A stretch of DNA of 64,000 bases from Chionoecetes opilio (Eukaryota > Arthropoda > Malacostraca > Decapoda > Majidae). The position numbers were made by a program, and so were the translations under genes. Each line of letters begins with the position of its first letter. The first letter of the stretch is position 1. The stretch lies in assembly GCA_016584305.1 (NCBI GenBank), contig JACEEZ010018874.1:49913-113912 (forward strand), written 5' to 3'. The notes beneath the pieces were generated by a model. That model saw only the letters and a program-made list of their open reading frames with translations, did not search any database and was not told the DNA's origin. This document shows positions 31,395-42,719 of the stretch, piece after piece.

Positions 31395-32896
31395 GTCCGG
31401 CACTTTTACACGCAGTCCCCAACACATTTTACACCACAACACTGGCTCGCCCCCACTGTCTAGCCGTGATGTTCTGGGAGCTACACGCCCCCCCGTCCCC
31501 AAAAACACTGTACACACAACCACTGGCTCGCCCCCACTGTTAAGCCGTGTCTGGGCACTACACACGTCCCCAACACCACTGTGCACCACAACACTGGCTC
31601 GCCCCCACTGTCTAGCCGTGTCTGGGAGCGACACGCAGTCCCAAACACGGTACACCACAACACTGGCTCGCCCCACTGCTAGCGTGTCTGGGCACTTCAC
31701 GCAGTCCCCAAACACACTGATACACCACAACACTGGCTCGCCCCCCCACTGTCTAGCCGTGTTCTGGGCACTACACGCTGTCCCCAACACACTGTACACC
31801 ACAACACTGGCTCGGCCCCACGTTAAGCCGTGTTGGGAGCTTACACGCACGTCCCAAAAAAACTGCGTACACCACAAACACTGCTCTCGCCCCCACTGTT
31901 ACAGCCGAGTCTGGGCACTACACGCATCCAAACACACATGTACACCACAACACTGGCTCCGCCCCATGTCTAGCCGTGGTCTGGAGCTACACGCAGTCCC
32001 CCACACACTGTACACCACAACACTGGCTCGGCCCCATGTCTAGACGTGTCTGGGAGCTACACGCCGTCCCCCAACACACTGTTACACCACAACCACGCGC
32101 TCGCCCCACTGTCTAGCCGTTGTATGGGCACTACACGCAAAGTCACCAACAACAGTGACACACAACACTGGCTCGCCCCACTGTAAGCAGTGTCTGGGCA
32201 CTACACTCCGTCCCCAACACACTGTACACCACAACACATGGCTCGGCCCCAACTGTAAGCCGTGTCTGCGGCCAGGGGAGCTACACGCAGTACCCAAACA
32301 CACGTTACACCACAACACTGGCTCGCCCCACTGTTACGCCGTGTCTGGGCCACTACACGCATCCCCCACACCACTTGACACCACAACATGGCTCGCCCCC
32401 ACTGTTAAGCCGTGTCTGGGAGTACACGCCCGTCCCCCCCAACCACACTGTACACCACAACACTGGCTCGCCCCCATGTTAAGCAGTGTCTGGCAATACA
32501 CGCCGTCCCCAACACACTGATACACCACAACACTGGCTTTCGCCCCACGTCTAGCGTGTCTGGGCACTACACGCCGCGTCCACAACACACTGTAAACCAC
32601 AACAGGTCGCCCCCACTGTCTAGGCCGGTCTGGCACAGACACGCAGGTCCCAACACACTGTACCACAACAACACTGGGCGCGCCCCCACTGGTAAGCCGT
32701 GCTGGGCACTCACGCCGTCCCAACGCACTGTTAACCACAACACTGGCTCGCCCCCAATGTCTAGCCGTGCTGGGAGCTACACGCCGTCCCAACACAACTG
32801 TGACACCACAACACTGGCTCGCCCCACTGTAAGCCGTGTCTGGGGCACTACACGCAGTCCCCAACACACTGTAACCACCACAAACACTGGCTCGCC

Positions 32897-32929
<33 letters not shown>

Positions 32930-33217
32930 CTGGTTTTTTTGAAGCCGTGTCGGGCACACACGCCAGTCCCCAACACACTGTACACCAAAACACTGGCCGC
33001 CCCCCACTGTCTAGCCGTGTCTGGGCACTACACGCAGTCCCCAACACACTGTACACCACAACACTGGCTCGCCCACACTATCTAGCCGTGTCTGGGCACT
33101 ACACGCCGTCCCCAACACACTGTACACCGCAACACTGGCTCGCCCCCACTGTCTAGCCGTGTCTGGGAGCTACACGCCGTCCCCAACACACTGTACACCA
33201 CAACACTGGCTCGCCCC
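31395..33217 (+). repeat. 71-bp satellite array A (error-rich)
   Basis: Roughly 25 units in the orientation CACTGTCTAGCCGTGTCTGG...TACACCACAACACTGGCTCGCCCC. From 31.4 to 32.95 kb nearly every unit has one or more single-base insertions or deletions, while units near 33.0-33.2 kb are clean. A 29-base T run interrupts it at about 32900-32929. The contrast points to local base-calling error. Confidence 0.9.
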
Positions 33218-33464
33218 TGGTATAAGGTCACGTAAACAGTACGTAGGTGCAAACTTTACTTGTGTAATAAGAATATTTACAAGTGCAAATTGAAGTGCAG
33301 GTATACGAGTTGGTGGTGTAGGTAGTGTGGCTGGCTAGGGTGACGGCTGGGCAGGAACCTCCACTCGGTAACATGGCAGGCCCGCTGTCGACTCTGTTGA
33401 GCCGTGCCGCCGACTCTGAAACCTCGGAGCAGTTGGCGAGCGTAACAAGCCAACGCTCCTTACA
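33218..33464 (-). repeat. 3' LTR of the Gypsy element
   Basis: 247 bp, the downstream LTR for a minus-strand element. Preceded on that strand by a purine-rich GGGAGGGAGA. Confidence 0.92.
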
Positions 33465-33476
33465 TCTCCCTCCCGG
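33465..33476 (-). promoter_or_regulatory. Polypurine tract
   Basis: GGGAGGGAGA directly before the 3' LTR on the minus strand, the expected plus-strand DNA primer site. Confidence 0.7.
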
Positions 33477-33584
33477 GGGGAAAGAGGTTACGGAACGAAG
33501 CGGTCCGGACGTCTGCGTTCACGTAAGCTTCGGCGCTGCGGCTGGGTGGCTGGCGATGGCGACGAGAACCGCACCTTGCGGCGA

Positions 33585-34127
33585 TCACCTACAGGAGGAG
33601 CGGCCTTGGGGTTCACCTGAGGTCGAAGCTGGTGCTGGACGTAGGTAGCGGCGGTTCCTCCAAAATATCCTCCCACTTGCAACTTGGACGTGGTAATCTC
33701 TGTGTTTACTGACACCAACTACCACCCCCTGCTTGTTCCAGCGCCGAGACTTGCAGTCTTGTATGCGTACAGGGGTGCCGACACGAAGCGGCGGTAGCGC
33801 ACGGGAGGAGCGATTATAGTACCACTCCGCCTTTTCTATTCCCGCGGACAGTTTGGCGTCGCACTCCTCATCGGCTGCCTGCCATTCGGGAGCGAATGCA
33901 CGCCGGTGTGCCGGTACTGCCGTCCGGAGAGGACGACCGTAAAGCATCTGGGCTGGAGATCGACCATCAGGGCGAGGAGTGTTTCGGAGCTCCATCAAGC
34001 CCCTGTCGAAGGCCTCTTCTTCGTTGCCACCTGCTGTGCGGACCTTCGCGATGAGATATTTCGCCTTCTTCACGAAAGCCTCTGCGTGGCCGTTAGACTG
34101 GGGGTAACTGGGGGGAAGATAAGACAT
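33585..34127 (-). pseudogene. Gypsy integrase C-terminal part (frame-shifted from pol)
   Basis: 180 codons open with [16 protein letters not shown], which carries the third catalytic residue (E) of the integrase DDE triad, then LMELRNTPRPDGRSPAQMLY (the NTPR...SPAQLLYGR block), and end with VRIQDCKSRRWNKQGVVVGV plus a YHVQVASGRIFWRNRRYLRP segment, the small C-terminal domain. It overlaps the upstream frame by 35 bases, so a single frameshift splits the integrase between its second D and the E. Confidence 0.85.
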
Positions 34128-35682
34128 GATTAATGCCCCATCTCTTCACGAAGGACCGAAACGCAAAGCTTGAAAACTGCGGCCCTCCGTCAGTCCGGAG
34201 CCGAACTGGTACACCCATATCCTTAAAGATGCCACACAGCAGCTTCATCGTGATTCGCGACGTCGCCTCCCGACCATATTCTGCAATGCACGGCCACCCA
34301 GACAAGCGATCGTAGTAGATTAGGTAATCCTTACCAGCGTAGGTGAAGAGGTCTGCCGAGACTTCCTCGAAGGGCCGTGATGGAAGAGGGTCCGAGAGTA
34401 GTGGCTCCTTCGGCTGTGACGGCAACATCTCCTGACAAGCGTCACAGCCCCTGACCGTGCTGGTGATGTCGCTGTTAATGCCGGGCCACCACACAGTTTG
34501 ACGGGCCCGACGCTTCGTCGCCTCGATGCCTCTATGGGAGTCATGTAGTCGGGAAAGGACATGGCTCCTGAGCGAGGTAGGGATGACCAACCGCGAGCCA
34601 TATAGCACCAGTCCATCCTCAGTGGACAGGTCGTCGCGGAGCTTCCAGTAATCTTGCAGGGCAGCCGGTAAATCTGGCCGGTTTGCTGGAAAACCTGAAG
34701 AGACGTTATTAATTAGAAGCTGGTATGTGTCATCCGTCCTCGCAGCTTCGCGTATGTCAATAATGACTGAGTCTGCGTAAGGGTCCGAGTTAGGCTCAGA
34801 AATCTCACAGGCTCTGGCCAACACACATGTACGAACGTGGTGGGCGACCTGAGACTCGGCCTCCATATCAGCGTGCGTTGGCACAGCAACGGGGGCGCGG
34901 GACAGTGCGTCTGGGAGTGCGTGCTCCTTACCTTTACGCCAGATGGTGGAAAAGACGTATGGTGCTATTTTCTCCTTCAGCCTCTGGATGCGAGGATTGT
35001 CTATTGCGTCCAGGGTGTGGTGGTCAAGGATGGGAACGAGCGGCTTGTGGTCAACCACCAATTCGAAGGTAGATAGGCCAAGCAAGTACATCCGGCACTT
35101 CCTCATAGCCCACACGACAGCAAGCAATTCTAGTTCCACCACAGCATACCTAGTTTCAGTATCGCTCAGGAACCTTGACCCACACTGCACTAACCTCAAC
35201 TTGGTACCGTGACGCTGGAGCAGGGCGTAACCAAGTCCCTTGAGACGGGAGGCGTCAGTTTGCAGGACTGTAGGTAGAGCAGGGTCAAAGTGAGCCAGGA
35301 CTGTGGTCGACGAGAGGGCCTTTTTCACCGCCTGAAAGGAGGACTGATGAGCTGGAGTCCAAACAAATTCTTTCCTTGGGCTGAGAAGCGCCCTAAGTGT
35401 GTCTGCTGCCTCGGCGACCTCTGTGGAGAAATCAGCTAGTTGGTTGACAACACCAAAGAAAGAGCGAAGGGTTGTTAGGTTGGTGGGAACTGGAAAATCT
35501 GCCACCGCTTTTGTTTTACCCGGGTCAGCACTAACACCGTCCTCTAAGATGATGTACCCACAGAAGTGGGCGGTTGGGGAGGCAAACATGAACTTTTTCC
35601 GGTTGATGGTGATGCGGTGAAGCCGGAAGCGTTCCAATATCTGCCTTACCCGGTCGAGGTGCTCCTCGTAAGTAGTGTCCAC
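34093..35682 (-). pseudogene. Gypsy pol: RNase H and integrase N-terminal and core
   Basis: 529 codons. Residues about 1-110 are the end of the reverse transcriptase ([30 protein letters not shown]). RNase H follows ([36 protein letters not shown]). The integrase zinc domain has RLHDSHRG...GCDACQ (H-H-C-C). The core has VSADLF and [12 protein letters not shown], the two catalytic aspartates. The frame ends before the glutamate, which is in the next frame. Length and order match Ty3/Gypsy pol. Confidence 0.88.
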
Positions 35683-36842
35683 ACAAGCACATCGTCGACG
35701 ACCTTTGTGCAGTTGTCAACACTTTCCAATGCGATGTCCACACGCCTGCAGAACTCGTCACCTGTAGATACAAATCCCATCGGTCCCCTTAGGAACTTAT
35801 ACCGTCCCCAGGGTGTGATGAATGTGGTGATAGGCTGAGACTCCTCCTTTAAGGGAATTTGCCAATAACCCCACATAGCGTCTAAGGTGGAAAAATATTT
35901 GGAGCCCTGGGTTACCTGCATCGCCGCGGAGCGAGGCGACGGGGATGGATGCGTCGGGCGAAGCACCTGCCGGTTAAGCTTTGACAAGTCAACGGTGATT
36001 CGAATACCGCCAGACTGCTTTTGAGCGACAACCATGGGATGACACCAATCAGACACCTCAGCACCTACCGGCTTTATGATGTCTTTCTTAACCATAGTAT
36101 CCAGCATGGCCTTCGTATCCGCCTGCCAAGCCAACAGAATACTGTTGGGCATGTGACGAGCAAAGGGCTGGGAGTCAGGACGAAGGTGGATCATCATGGG
36201 AGGCCCCACCATGGAGGCGAGCCTTGCACCGATGTCAAAGTCTCCGGAATCCACCAGGACGTCAGAGAACTCCTTCAGGAATGCTTTGCGATCCTTGTCT
36301 ACCTGTCGTCCCTCTGTGCTGGAATGTGATGCAGAGGTCTCTGCATGGGGGGAGGAGGTCTCGTTACAACGCACCGCAGAAATCAGTTTAGGATAATCTT
36401 CGGGAATTATGTGTAATGCACGGGAATCATACCAGGAAAGAAGAGCATCATCGACACCCCGAAACACACCGATGGTAGTATTAAAAAGTGGCTTCCGAGC
36501 GTAAGGTGGCCCCTTAACGAGCCAACGGGGCTCAGCGCCGCGTCTTGTTAGCGGCAACACCTCATCTGGGCAGTTTGAGAGATCACTTTCACTAAGGCCG
36601 AAGAACGAAGCTGACTTAACCATCACGTTGCTTCGGCACCTGTGTCGGGAGTTTAACTGCAACTTACACTGGCCAGTTATAGGGAATTCTGAGCTGGCGA
36701 CCCGATGAAAACCTTCGGCGCCGATGTTTCGTACGGCGAGTCTGACGTCCCTGTACCGTAAACTATGGGCTTTTCGGGACCCGGAGGTTGGGAAACCCCT
36801 ACCTTCACTAGTACGACCTTGTGGATGCTTTTTTGGTGACAC
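35646..36842 (-). pseudogene. Gypsy pol: protease region and reverse transcriptase
   Basis: 398 codons. The reverse transcriptase part has DIIKPVGAEVSDWCHPMVVA, GIRITVDLSKLNRQVLRP, YFSTLDAMWGYWQIPL and the catalytic VVDDVLVW in place of the usual Y-x-DD. The protease active-site Asp-Thr-Gly lies at about 36638-36646 but in the gag frame, not this one, and stops precede it there, so the protease is broken. The frame ends just after the VDD motif; the thumb continues in the next ORF with a 37-base overlap. Confidence 0.88.
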
Positions 36843-36937
36843 ACCTTGCTGTAGTGTCCTGTGATACCGCAGGCGTCACCGCTTTCCCACGCCTTGCACT
36901 GCTTGGCGTCCTTGTGGTGAGGGTCACCCCCACACCT
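36840..36937 (-). pseudogene. Zinc-knuckle remnant after the gag stop
   Basis: In the gag frame: CGGDPHHKDAKQCKAW and DACGITGHYSKVCHQK, the two Cys/His clusters that normally end gag in this group. Confidence 0.7.
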
Positions 36938-37801
36938 TCACACTTGGGCCAACCTCATGATGGCGGGGCAGATGCGTCTGGTATCGTGTCTCGTATTACT
37001 GCTCTCCAAGTCCTCGGTGTTGGTGAGGTCCGTCTCGGTGTTAAGAGCAGACTCCTCGCTGCGACACAGCCGCAAGGCCTCGGGGAGGCATGGGGGAAGA
37101 TCTATCGCAAATAGCTTCCGTCGAAGGTTTTGGTCAGCCACACCGGACGTGATGCGGGTCACCAATCTATCGTCCAGGCAGCTGCTGCACAGCTCCGCGT
37201 CTTCAGCAAGTTCCTTGAGGGTGACAAAGAACTCGTCAAATGACTCACCTTCCTGCTGCCGGCGTTCCTCAAACTTCACACGCCGCAGGGCAACATTCCG
37301 CTGACGCTGGAAGTGTATAGTGAGTCGATCCAGAACCTCCTTCACTGGCAACGTGTCGCTGTCTTCAGCAATGCCGACGGCTTGCGCCAACGTGCCGCGC
37401 ATCTCAGGGGTGAGGCATGACCGGAAGTGTGCCAGCTGGGTCCGTACGGGCTGCTCCCAAAGCTGCAACAGTTCCTCATAGTCCGCCCATGCACTGCGCC
37501 ACACCTTGTACTCACGCTGGGAAACGTTGGGAGAAAGCTTGTGTGGTGCCTGGGCTTGGGGGCGGCTAACGTGGTGACGCGGTGCGGGTATCGGCGTCCC
37601 CACATCAGCCACTCCGCCACTCGCACCATCCCGGGCTGCCAACACACGTGACAGAAGCTCCTGCATCACACGGCGATCTTCTGTGGCATGTGCTTGCTGC
37701 ATCTCCAACAACGAAGAAAGCTTGTCCACAACCTGCGCCGTAAACAACTCCGCTGACGGCTGGTCCTCGGGGCGCTCGGCTTGACTCCTAGTCTCCGGCA
37801 T
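36938..37801 (-). pseudogene. Gypsy gag, stopped before its zinc knuckles
   Basis: The likely start is the methionine at 37801 (MPETRSQAERPEDQPSAELF), since an earlier in-frame ATG (37882) lies in the LTR. 287 codons include a coiled-coil-like VVDKLSSLLEMQQAHATEDR and a capsid-like helical core (LTPEMRGTLAQAV; LDRLTIHFQRQRN; FDEFFVTLKELAEDAE). A TGA at 36938-36940 ends it. In the same frame just beyond lie CGGDPHHKDAKQC and CGITGHYSKVC, the zinc-knuckle region, so the stop removes nucleic-acid binding. Confidence 0.85.
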
Positions 37802-37829
37802 CTTGGCGTGGTACCAACTATACGCTGCT

Positions 37830-37847
37830 CCTGTAGTCACTGCGCCA
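37830..37847 (-). promoter_or_regulatory. Primer-binding site
   Basis: TGGCGCAGTGACTACAGG starts directly after the 5' LTR on the minus strand. TGGCGCAGT is the start of tRNA-Ser-type sites used by several insect Gypsy elements. Confidence 0.75.
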
Positions 37848-38094
37848 TGGTATAAGGTCACGTAAACAGCACGTAGGGGCAAACTTTACTTGTGTAATAC
37901 GAATATTTACAAGTGCAAATTGAAGTGCAGGTATACGAGTTGGTGGTGTAGGTAGTGTGGCTGGCTAGGGTGACGGCTGGGCAGGAACCTCCACTCGGTA
38001 ACATGGCAGGCCCGCTGTCGACTCTGTTGAACCGTGCCGCCGACTCTGAAGCCTCGGAGCAGTTGGCGAGCGTAACAAGCCAACGCTCCTTACA
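37848..38094 (-). repeat. 5' LTR of the Gypsy element
   Basis: 247 bp, about 98% like the other LTR. Repeated once more, inverted, at 44058-44304. Confidence 0.92.
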
Positions 38095-38885
38095 GCCCCA
38101 CTGTTAAGCCATGTCTGGGCACTACACGCCGTCCCCAACACACTGTACACCACAACACTGGCTCGCCCCCACTGTCTAGCCGTGTCTGGGAGCTACACGC
38201 CGTCCCCAACACACTGTACACCACAACACTGGCTCGCCCCCACTGTTAAGCCGTGTCTGGGAGCTACACGCAGTCCCCAACACACTGTACACCACAACAC
38301 TGGCTCGCCCCCACTGTCTAGCCGTGTCTGGGAGCTACACGCAGTCCCCAACACACTGTACACCACAACACTGGCTCGCCCCCACTGTCTAGCCGTGTCT
38401 GGGAGCTACACGCAGTCCCCAACACACTGTACACCACAACACTGGCTCGCCCCCACTGTTAAGCCGTGTCTGGGCACTACACGCCGTCCCCAACACACTG
38501 TACACCACAACACTGGCTCGCCCCCACTGTTAAGCCGTGTCTGAGCACTACACGCCGTCCCCAACACACTGTACACCACAACACTGGCTCGCCCCACTGT
38601 CTAGCCGTGTCTGGGCACTACACGCAGTCCCAAACACACTGTGTACACCACAACACTGGCTCGCCCCACTGTCTAGCCGGTCTGGGGGCTACACGCCGTC
38701 CCCAACACACTGTACACCACAACACTGGCTCGCCCCACTGTTAAGCCGTGTCTGAGCTACACGCCGTCCCCAACACACTGTACACCACAACACTGGCTCG
38801 CCCCCACTGTTAGCCGTGTCTGAGCCCCTACACGCAGTCCCCAACACAATGTACACCACAACCACTGGTCGCCCCCACTGTAGCC
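38095..38885 (+). repeat. 71-bp satellite array B
   Basis: About 11 units, same orientation as array A. Three two-state positions vary among units: GTGCCC/CTCCC, ACGG/CTGC, and CTAGAC/CTTAAC (written on the minus strand). The first unit has a private ACATGG variant shared with the unit beside the inverted LTR at 44.04 kb. Confidence 0.92.
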
Positions 38886-39700
38886 CCTGAGGCCACTGCC
38901 GACCCAACACAATGTTTCCAACAACGTCCACACAGGGCGCGCCTTGCGCCATGAGTCACTGCCCACATGGACCCCCCACGCGTTATCCCACACGTGCCCT
39001 GAGTCCGTCCAAACCCCCCAAACCCAAGGCGTGTATTACCCTACACGCACCACTGACCCACTGTCTCTCCCAAGTACACAACACAAGTTAGTCTCTCAAA
39101 GGGCGCCGCCCTTTGAGCCTAGACCCCACCCCACAGTCGCCGCCATTGAGCCCAGACCCAAGGGCACTGAGCTGGGCACGCTTTCCCAACAGGGCCACTC
39201 TCGTCCCCCTTCCCCAGAAGAGGAAGACGGGCCTTTTCAGGGTGGGTAATGCGAGGCACAGCTGTCACGGTAATCCTGTGGGCGGGGAAGACTCCTGTCC
39301 ACCCGCCTTGGCTGTGTCTGTCCTTCTTCCTCCTGCTCCGCCAGGCAATCACCACGTTGGTTCCCCCCCATTCTCTGGGCCAATGGGAGGAAAGGACGTG
39401 GCGACCCGACCCGTGGGTCGAACTCCCACCGGCGAGGCCCCAGAGGTCCAGATGAAGGACCCTTGCCTTGTTCGCTTGCACCAGCGAACAAGGCCCTTCG
39501 TAACAATATATTTTCAATTCATCGATACTTGCTTAATTTGTGATAAAACAAAAAATCCACATACTATTTTATTGTAATGTACCAGTTTATGATATCAAAA
39601 ACCTCCAACAATGCCTAATAAAAATGCTTCATTTCATTTTTTGTCCCATAGCGGTCTATGGGAGTATCGCTACCTCTCTTCTATCTACCTTGGCGTGGCT
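38886..39700. other. GC-rich flank of the satellite, no gene supported
   Basis: Open frames overlap on both strands and have no recognised domain. It matches the right arm of the inverted duplication up to about 39385, but there the frames are not conserved because of indels, which argues against coding. Confidence 0.45.
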
Positions 39701-39965
39701 ACCTGCAGGACGCTCTCACCCTACGGCAGAAGGCAGAGCGAGAGGCAGACGCAGCAAGCCGGCGCCTGTGCGAGGCTGTGACGGAGGGCAGCGGCCAGCT
39801 GCAGCTGCTGTGCCACCAGGCTAGACACAATTCCTCCCCTAAGCTAGATGAAATCCTAAAGTGGCTGGAGAAGCAGCACTACCAGCAGCACAAGGTCCAC
39901 CACAGGGTGTCCCCGGCACTCGTGAGGCTGCTGACCGTGTGTTCCACGTGGCTGGCTGCCATGTG
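39701..39965 (+). CDS. Candidate exon, inverted copy at 40030-40195
   Basis: Possible acceptor GGCTACCTGCAG, then DALTLRQKAEREADAASRRL, CEAVTEGSGQLQLLCHQARH and NSSPKLDEILKWLEKQHYQQ. The text is charged and helical, like an exon of a real protein, but I do not recognise the family. The second half is repeated inverted a short distance downstream with two amino-acid changes (V to A, V to L), and the + frame runs into that inverted copy. Start and end are uncertain. Confidence 0.4.
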
Positions 39966-40029
39966 CAGGATCGGCCGGTACCGCAGGAAATACAAAAAGG
40001 ACACTGAGTTATATTCATTCCCAGTGGGG

Positions 40030-40195
40030 AAGCCAGCCACGTGGAACACACGGTGAGCAGCCTCAGGAGTGCCGGGGACACCCTGTGGTGGGCCTTGTGC
40101 TGCTGGTAGTGCTGCTTCTCCAGCCACTTCAGGATTTCATCTAGTTTGGGGGAAGAATTGTGCCTGGCCTGGCCTTTTTTTAGAGCAACATCCAC
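40030..40195 (-). pseudogene. Inverted partial copy of the 39.7-kb exon
   Basis: The minus strand reads ARHNSSPKLDEILKWLEKQH then AHHRVSPALLRLLTVCSTWL, nearly the same as the + copy. The 5' part (DALTL...QLQLL) is replaced by MDVALKKGQ. A spacer of about 70 bases separates the arms. Confidence 0.5.
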
Positions 40196-41065
40196 TGAAG
40201 AAACACACTAAATCAGTATAACAACGACCCCCTCTACACTCTATACTTACCTTTCAATTCTTTCTACTGCAGATACAACGTTCTCAAACAATCCTTTCGT
40301 TCAGTAATCTTCCTTTACGAGGTCTTAATTGTTCTCATAACTCTACACTATGCCCCAAAAATACTGTAGGATGTCATAGTTAACGAAAAAACAAATTGCA
40401 CCCAACACTTTCCACGTGCCTCTAAAAACTTAAAACGCAGAACTGCTAAAAGAGAACTACGTGTAACTACCATCAGAAGTCTTACTGAAGCTTCAACCAA
40501 TCTCGAAACCTAAGCGAACCCTTGTTTGTTTCGTCATGGCTTTCGAGACACGTTCGTTTGTGTGTCTCAGAACCTCCCCCACGGAATAGCTAGTCTGCGC
40601 GCGGAAGTAATCATCGGGTAATTAAATCATCGTTGATAACTAGATAGTTTTGAGAAGAAATGCTACTATGCTAAGTCACATTCTTACGTGTAATCACTAC
40701 TCTGCCGTACATGCCATCTCGCCTCTACTGTCCTGTATGTTTATACTCTTGTGTGTTTATGTATTGATGTAAGACAAGTCCCTGTGGGGTAATTAATCTT
40801 CACAAAAGTAGTTTCATTACTTTATTGACATAGAATGGAGTCTCGTGGTCAGAAACAGTCACAAGTCCTCTCAGAACAATCAATTCATCATTGCAAACTG
40901 AACAAACCACTTTGCATTCACAGACAACGCTTTTCAGTAACTACCTTCACTGTACAATATTTCGATTTAAAACAAACAAAATCTTTAAACATAAGCACAC
41001 AAACGGTCTTCATTTATTTACGAGCAACAAAAGAAACAGTTACATTCATATTTTCATATGTACTG
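40196..41065. other. AT-rich sequence, no feature seen
   Basis: No domain, repeat or RNA recognised. Confidence 0.5.
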
Positions 41066-41070
41066 CACTA

Positions 41071-41071
<1 letters not shown>

Positions 41072-41105
<34 letters not shown>
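41072..41105. repeat. (TC)n microsatellite
   Basis: A simple TC run directly before a tRNA-like segment. Another TC-rich tract lies at 41283-41358. Confidence 0.9.
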
Positions 41106-41107
<2 letters not shown>

Positions 41108-41110
41108 GCC

Positions 41111-41235
41111 CGTCAGGGTGGCAAGGTTGGTAGAGACGTGAGTTCGCAATGTGCAGCGTCCCTGTGCATTCGGTCAGCGGTTCGAGTCCGCCTAGTTCGT
41201 GCTGACGTGGCGGCGCTTTATATGTCAAAACCTTG
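41111..41235 (+). repeat. Candidate second tRNA-derived SINE family
   Basis: It has an A-box-like TGGCAAGGTTGG and a B-box-like GGTTCGAGTCC 53 bases downstream, close to tRNA spacing, followed by a non-tRNA body. No second copy was found in the window, so the family is unconfirmed. Confidence 0.4.
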
Positions 41236-41529
41236 ATTTGGTACTGCAAAGTGTTAGATAGGATAAAAATCTTACTTTTTTTCTCCTCTCTTTTCTCCTC
41301 TCTCTCTCTCTCTCTCTCTCTTTTCTCTCCTCTCCCCCTCTCCTCTTTTTCTCTCTTTTTTAATACAATGTATGCGGAAAAATCGAGTAACAGGGTGTTA
41401 GGACATTCCAGAAGTTTTAAAAGTATAAGTGCTGTCTAGTTTTTTCAAAATTTTTCCGAATCTCACCTATACTTCGGTCATTTTTGGTCTCCGACTACTG
41501 GATAAATAGTCTTGCAGAATCAGTGCAGA

Positions 41530-41953
41530 GAAGGATGCCCCCAAAATGATTCATGGGATCGTAAATTTAGTTTGATAGAGATTGAAACTTAAATTTACCC
41601 TCACTCGAGAGAGAAAGGAAAGGGGCGATCTGATAGAAGTTTGAAAGTGGAAAAAGGGGATAAATAAAGGCGAGTAGGAAAAAGTTCTTACGGTGGACCA
41701 GGGTAAAACAAGAAGTAAAGGATTAAAAGCGGGAAAAAGAGTAGATTTAAAAAAGAAATGGGGAAAAAAAGGGTTCCAAATAGGGTTGGTAAAGACTGGA
41801 AAGGACTCAGTAGACGGTAGTTAGTGAGGAGTCATTAGGGAGCTTTAAAAAAAGGTAGACAGTGTTATGATGGGGGGAAGGTGGTGTAGTAGTTTTAGTA
41901 ACGAAATTTTAACTATGTAGGTTACGAATCTTTTAGTCCTTTGTTCTTATGTT
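41530..41953 (+). mobile_element. CR1-like LINE, 3' end (copy 3, + strand, error-rich)
   Basis: It reads in the opposite direction to the other copies and contains CAGAGAAGGATG, CTCACTCGAGAGAG, CGATCTGATAGAAGTTTGAA, GTAGTTAGTGAGGAGTC and a TTCTTATG end. It is full of purine homopolymer extensions relative to 47759-48998. Confidence 0.7.
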
Positions 41954-42719
41954 TTTTATTATGAAAAAAGAAATAAACAAGAAAAAAATAAGAAATAAAA
42001 AATGAAATTAAGCGATTTAAAGGCCCCCTCCCCGGGGCATTGGTGTAAGACCCCTCGGACGATTGGTTGGATCCAACCCTTGGATGTGAGTGGGGGTTTT
42101 GGTCTTCCGACCGACTGACAGCGGTCGGATGGACCCAAACAGTGTTTGGGTTTTTTTATCCACAGACCATCCGGGTTTGACCGGATCGCATCGTGGAGTG
42201 CTGAGGGGCCAAAAAGTCAGTCTGCCACTGAAGCGGGCGAAAAGGGTACGAAGATGAATTTCGCTTTTGCAGGGCAACATTTCTGACAGAATTATCCAAC
42301 TATATCGGGCATGGTGTTTATGGAAAATAAAAAGCAAAAAAGTAATGGTAGATATAAGAGAAAGGCAGCGTATAAGTTTGGTTGAGAAATGAAGGAGCGA
42401 GGGCAGTAAGGCTAAATGGAAACAGTTAGAAAAGAATAAAAAAAAATCAGAAGGTGTTCAGGAAAGAAATGAGAAAAAAAAAACGCATCTATGAAATCTG
42501 GTGCTAGCGCGGATGACGTTTTCGCTCCTCAGCTGTGGTATTAAAGTGCACAGTTTTTAAAGGATCAAGAAGTATCGAGGTCTCGGTTTCCCGTTGAATG
42601 AGGAATTATTCAATATACTCTATTTTTTATCATTTTAAGCATAAACAGTAGTTCACATGTGGCTATGATGGTTAGAGTGAGTTAATTCTATAACATAAAG
42701 CTTTGCCATAATAGAGTTT
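41954..42719. other. No gene; one strong hairpin
   Basis: TCCGACCGACTGACAGCGGTCGGA (split: TCCGACCG / CGGTCGGA, about 42106-42130) can form a hairpin. The surrounding sequence is unassigned. Confidence 0.4.

Larger units (their letters stand above)
33218..38094 (-). mobile_element. Gypsy (Ty3-type) LTR retrotransposon, 4,877 bp
   Basis: Two 247-bp LTRs (33218-33464 and 37848-38094) start TGTAAGGAGC and end CTTATACCA on the minus strand and differ at about five sites. GCCCC flanks both ends (33213-33217 and 38095-38099), and the target is a 71-bp satellite unit. Inside, on the minus strand, lie gag, then protease, reverse transcriptase, RNase H, integrase, in the order of Ty3/Gypsy elements. 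There is no envelope-like gene. LTR similarity of about 98% suggests a recent insertion, yet gag and pol have at least one stop and several frame changes, some of which may be sequence errors. Confidence 0.92.
37330..39385 (+). repeat. Left arm of a 2-kb inverted duplication
   Basis: Gag 5' half, 5' LTR, satellite array B and about 500 bp of flank recur in inverted order at 42720-44822. The satellite variants follow the same sequence in both arms. The arms are separated by about 3.3 kb. Confidence 0.85.
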
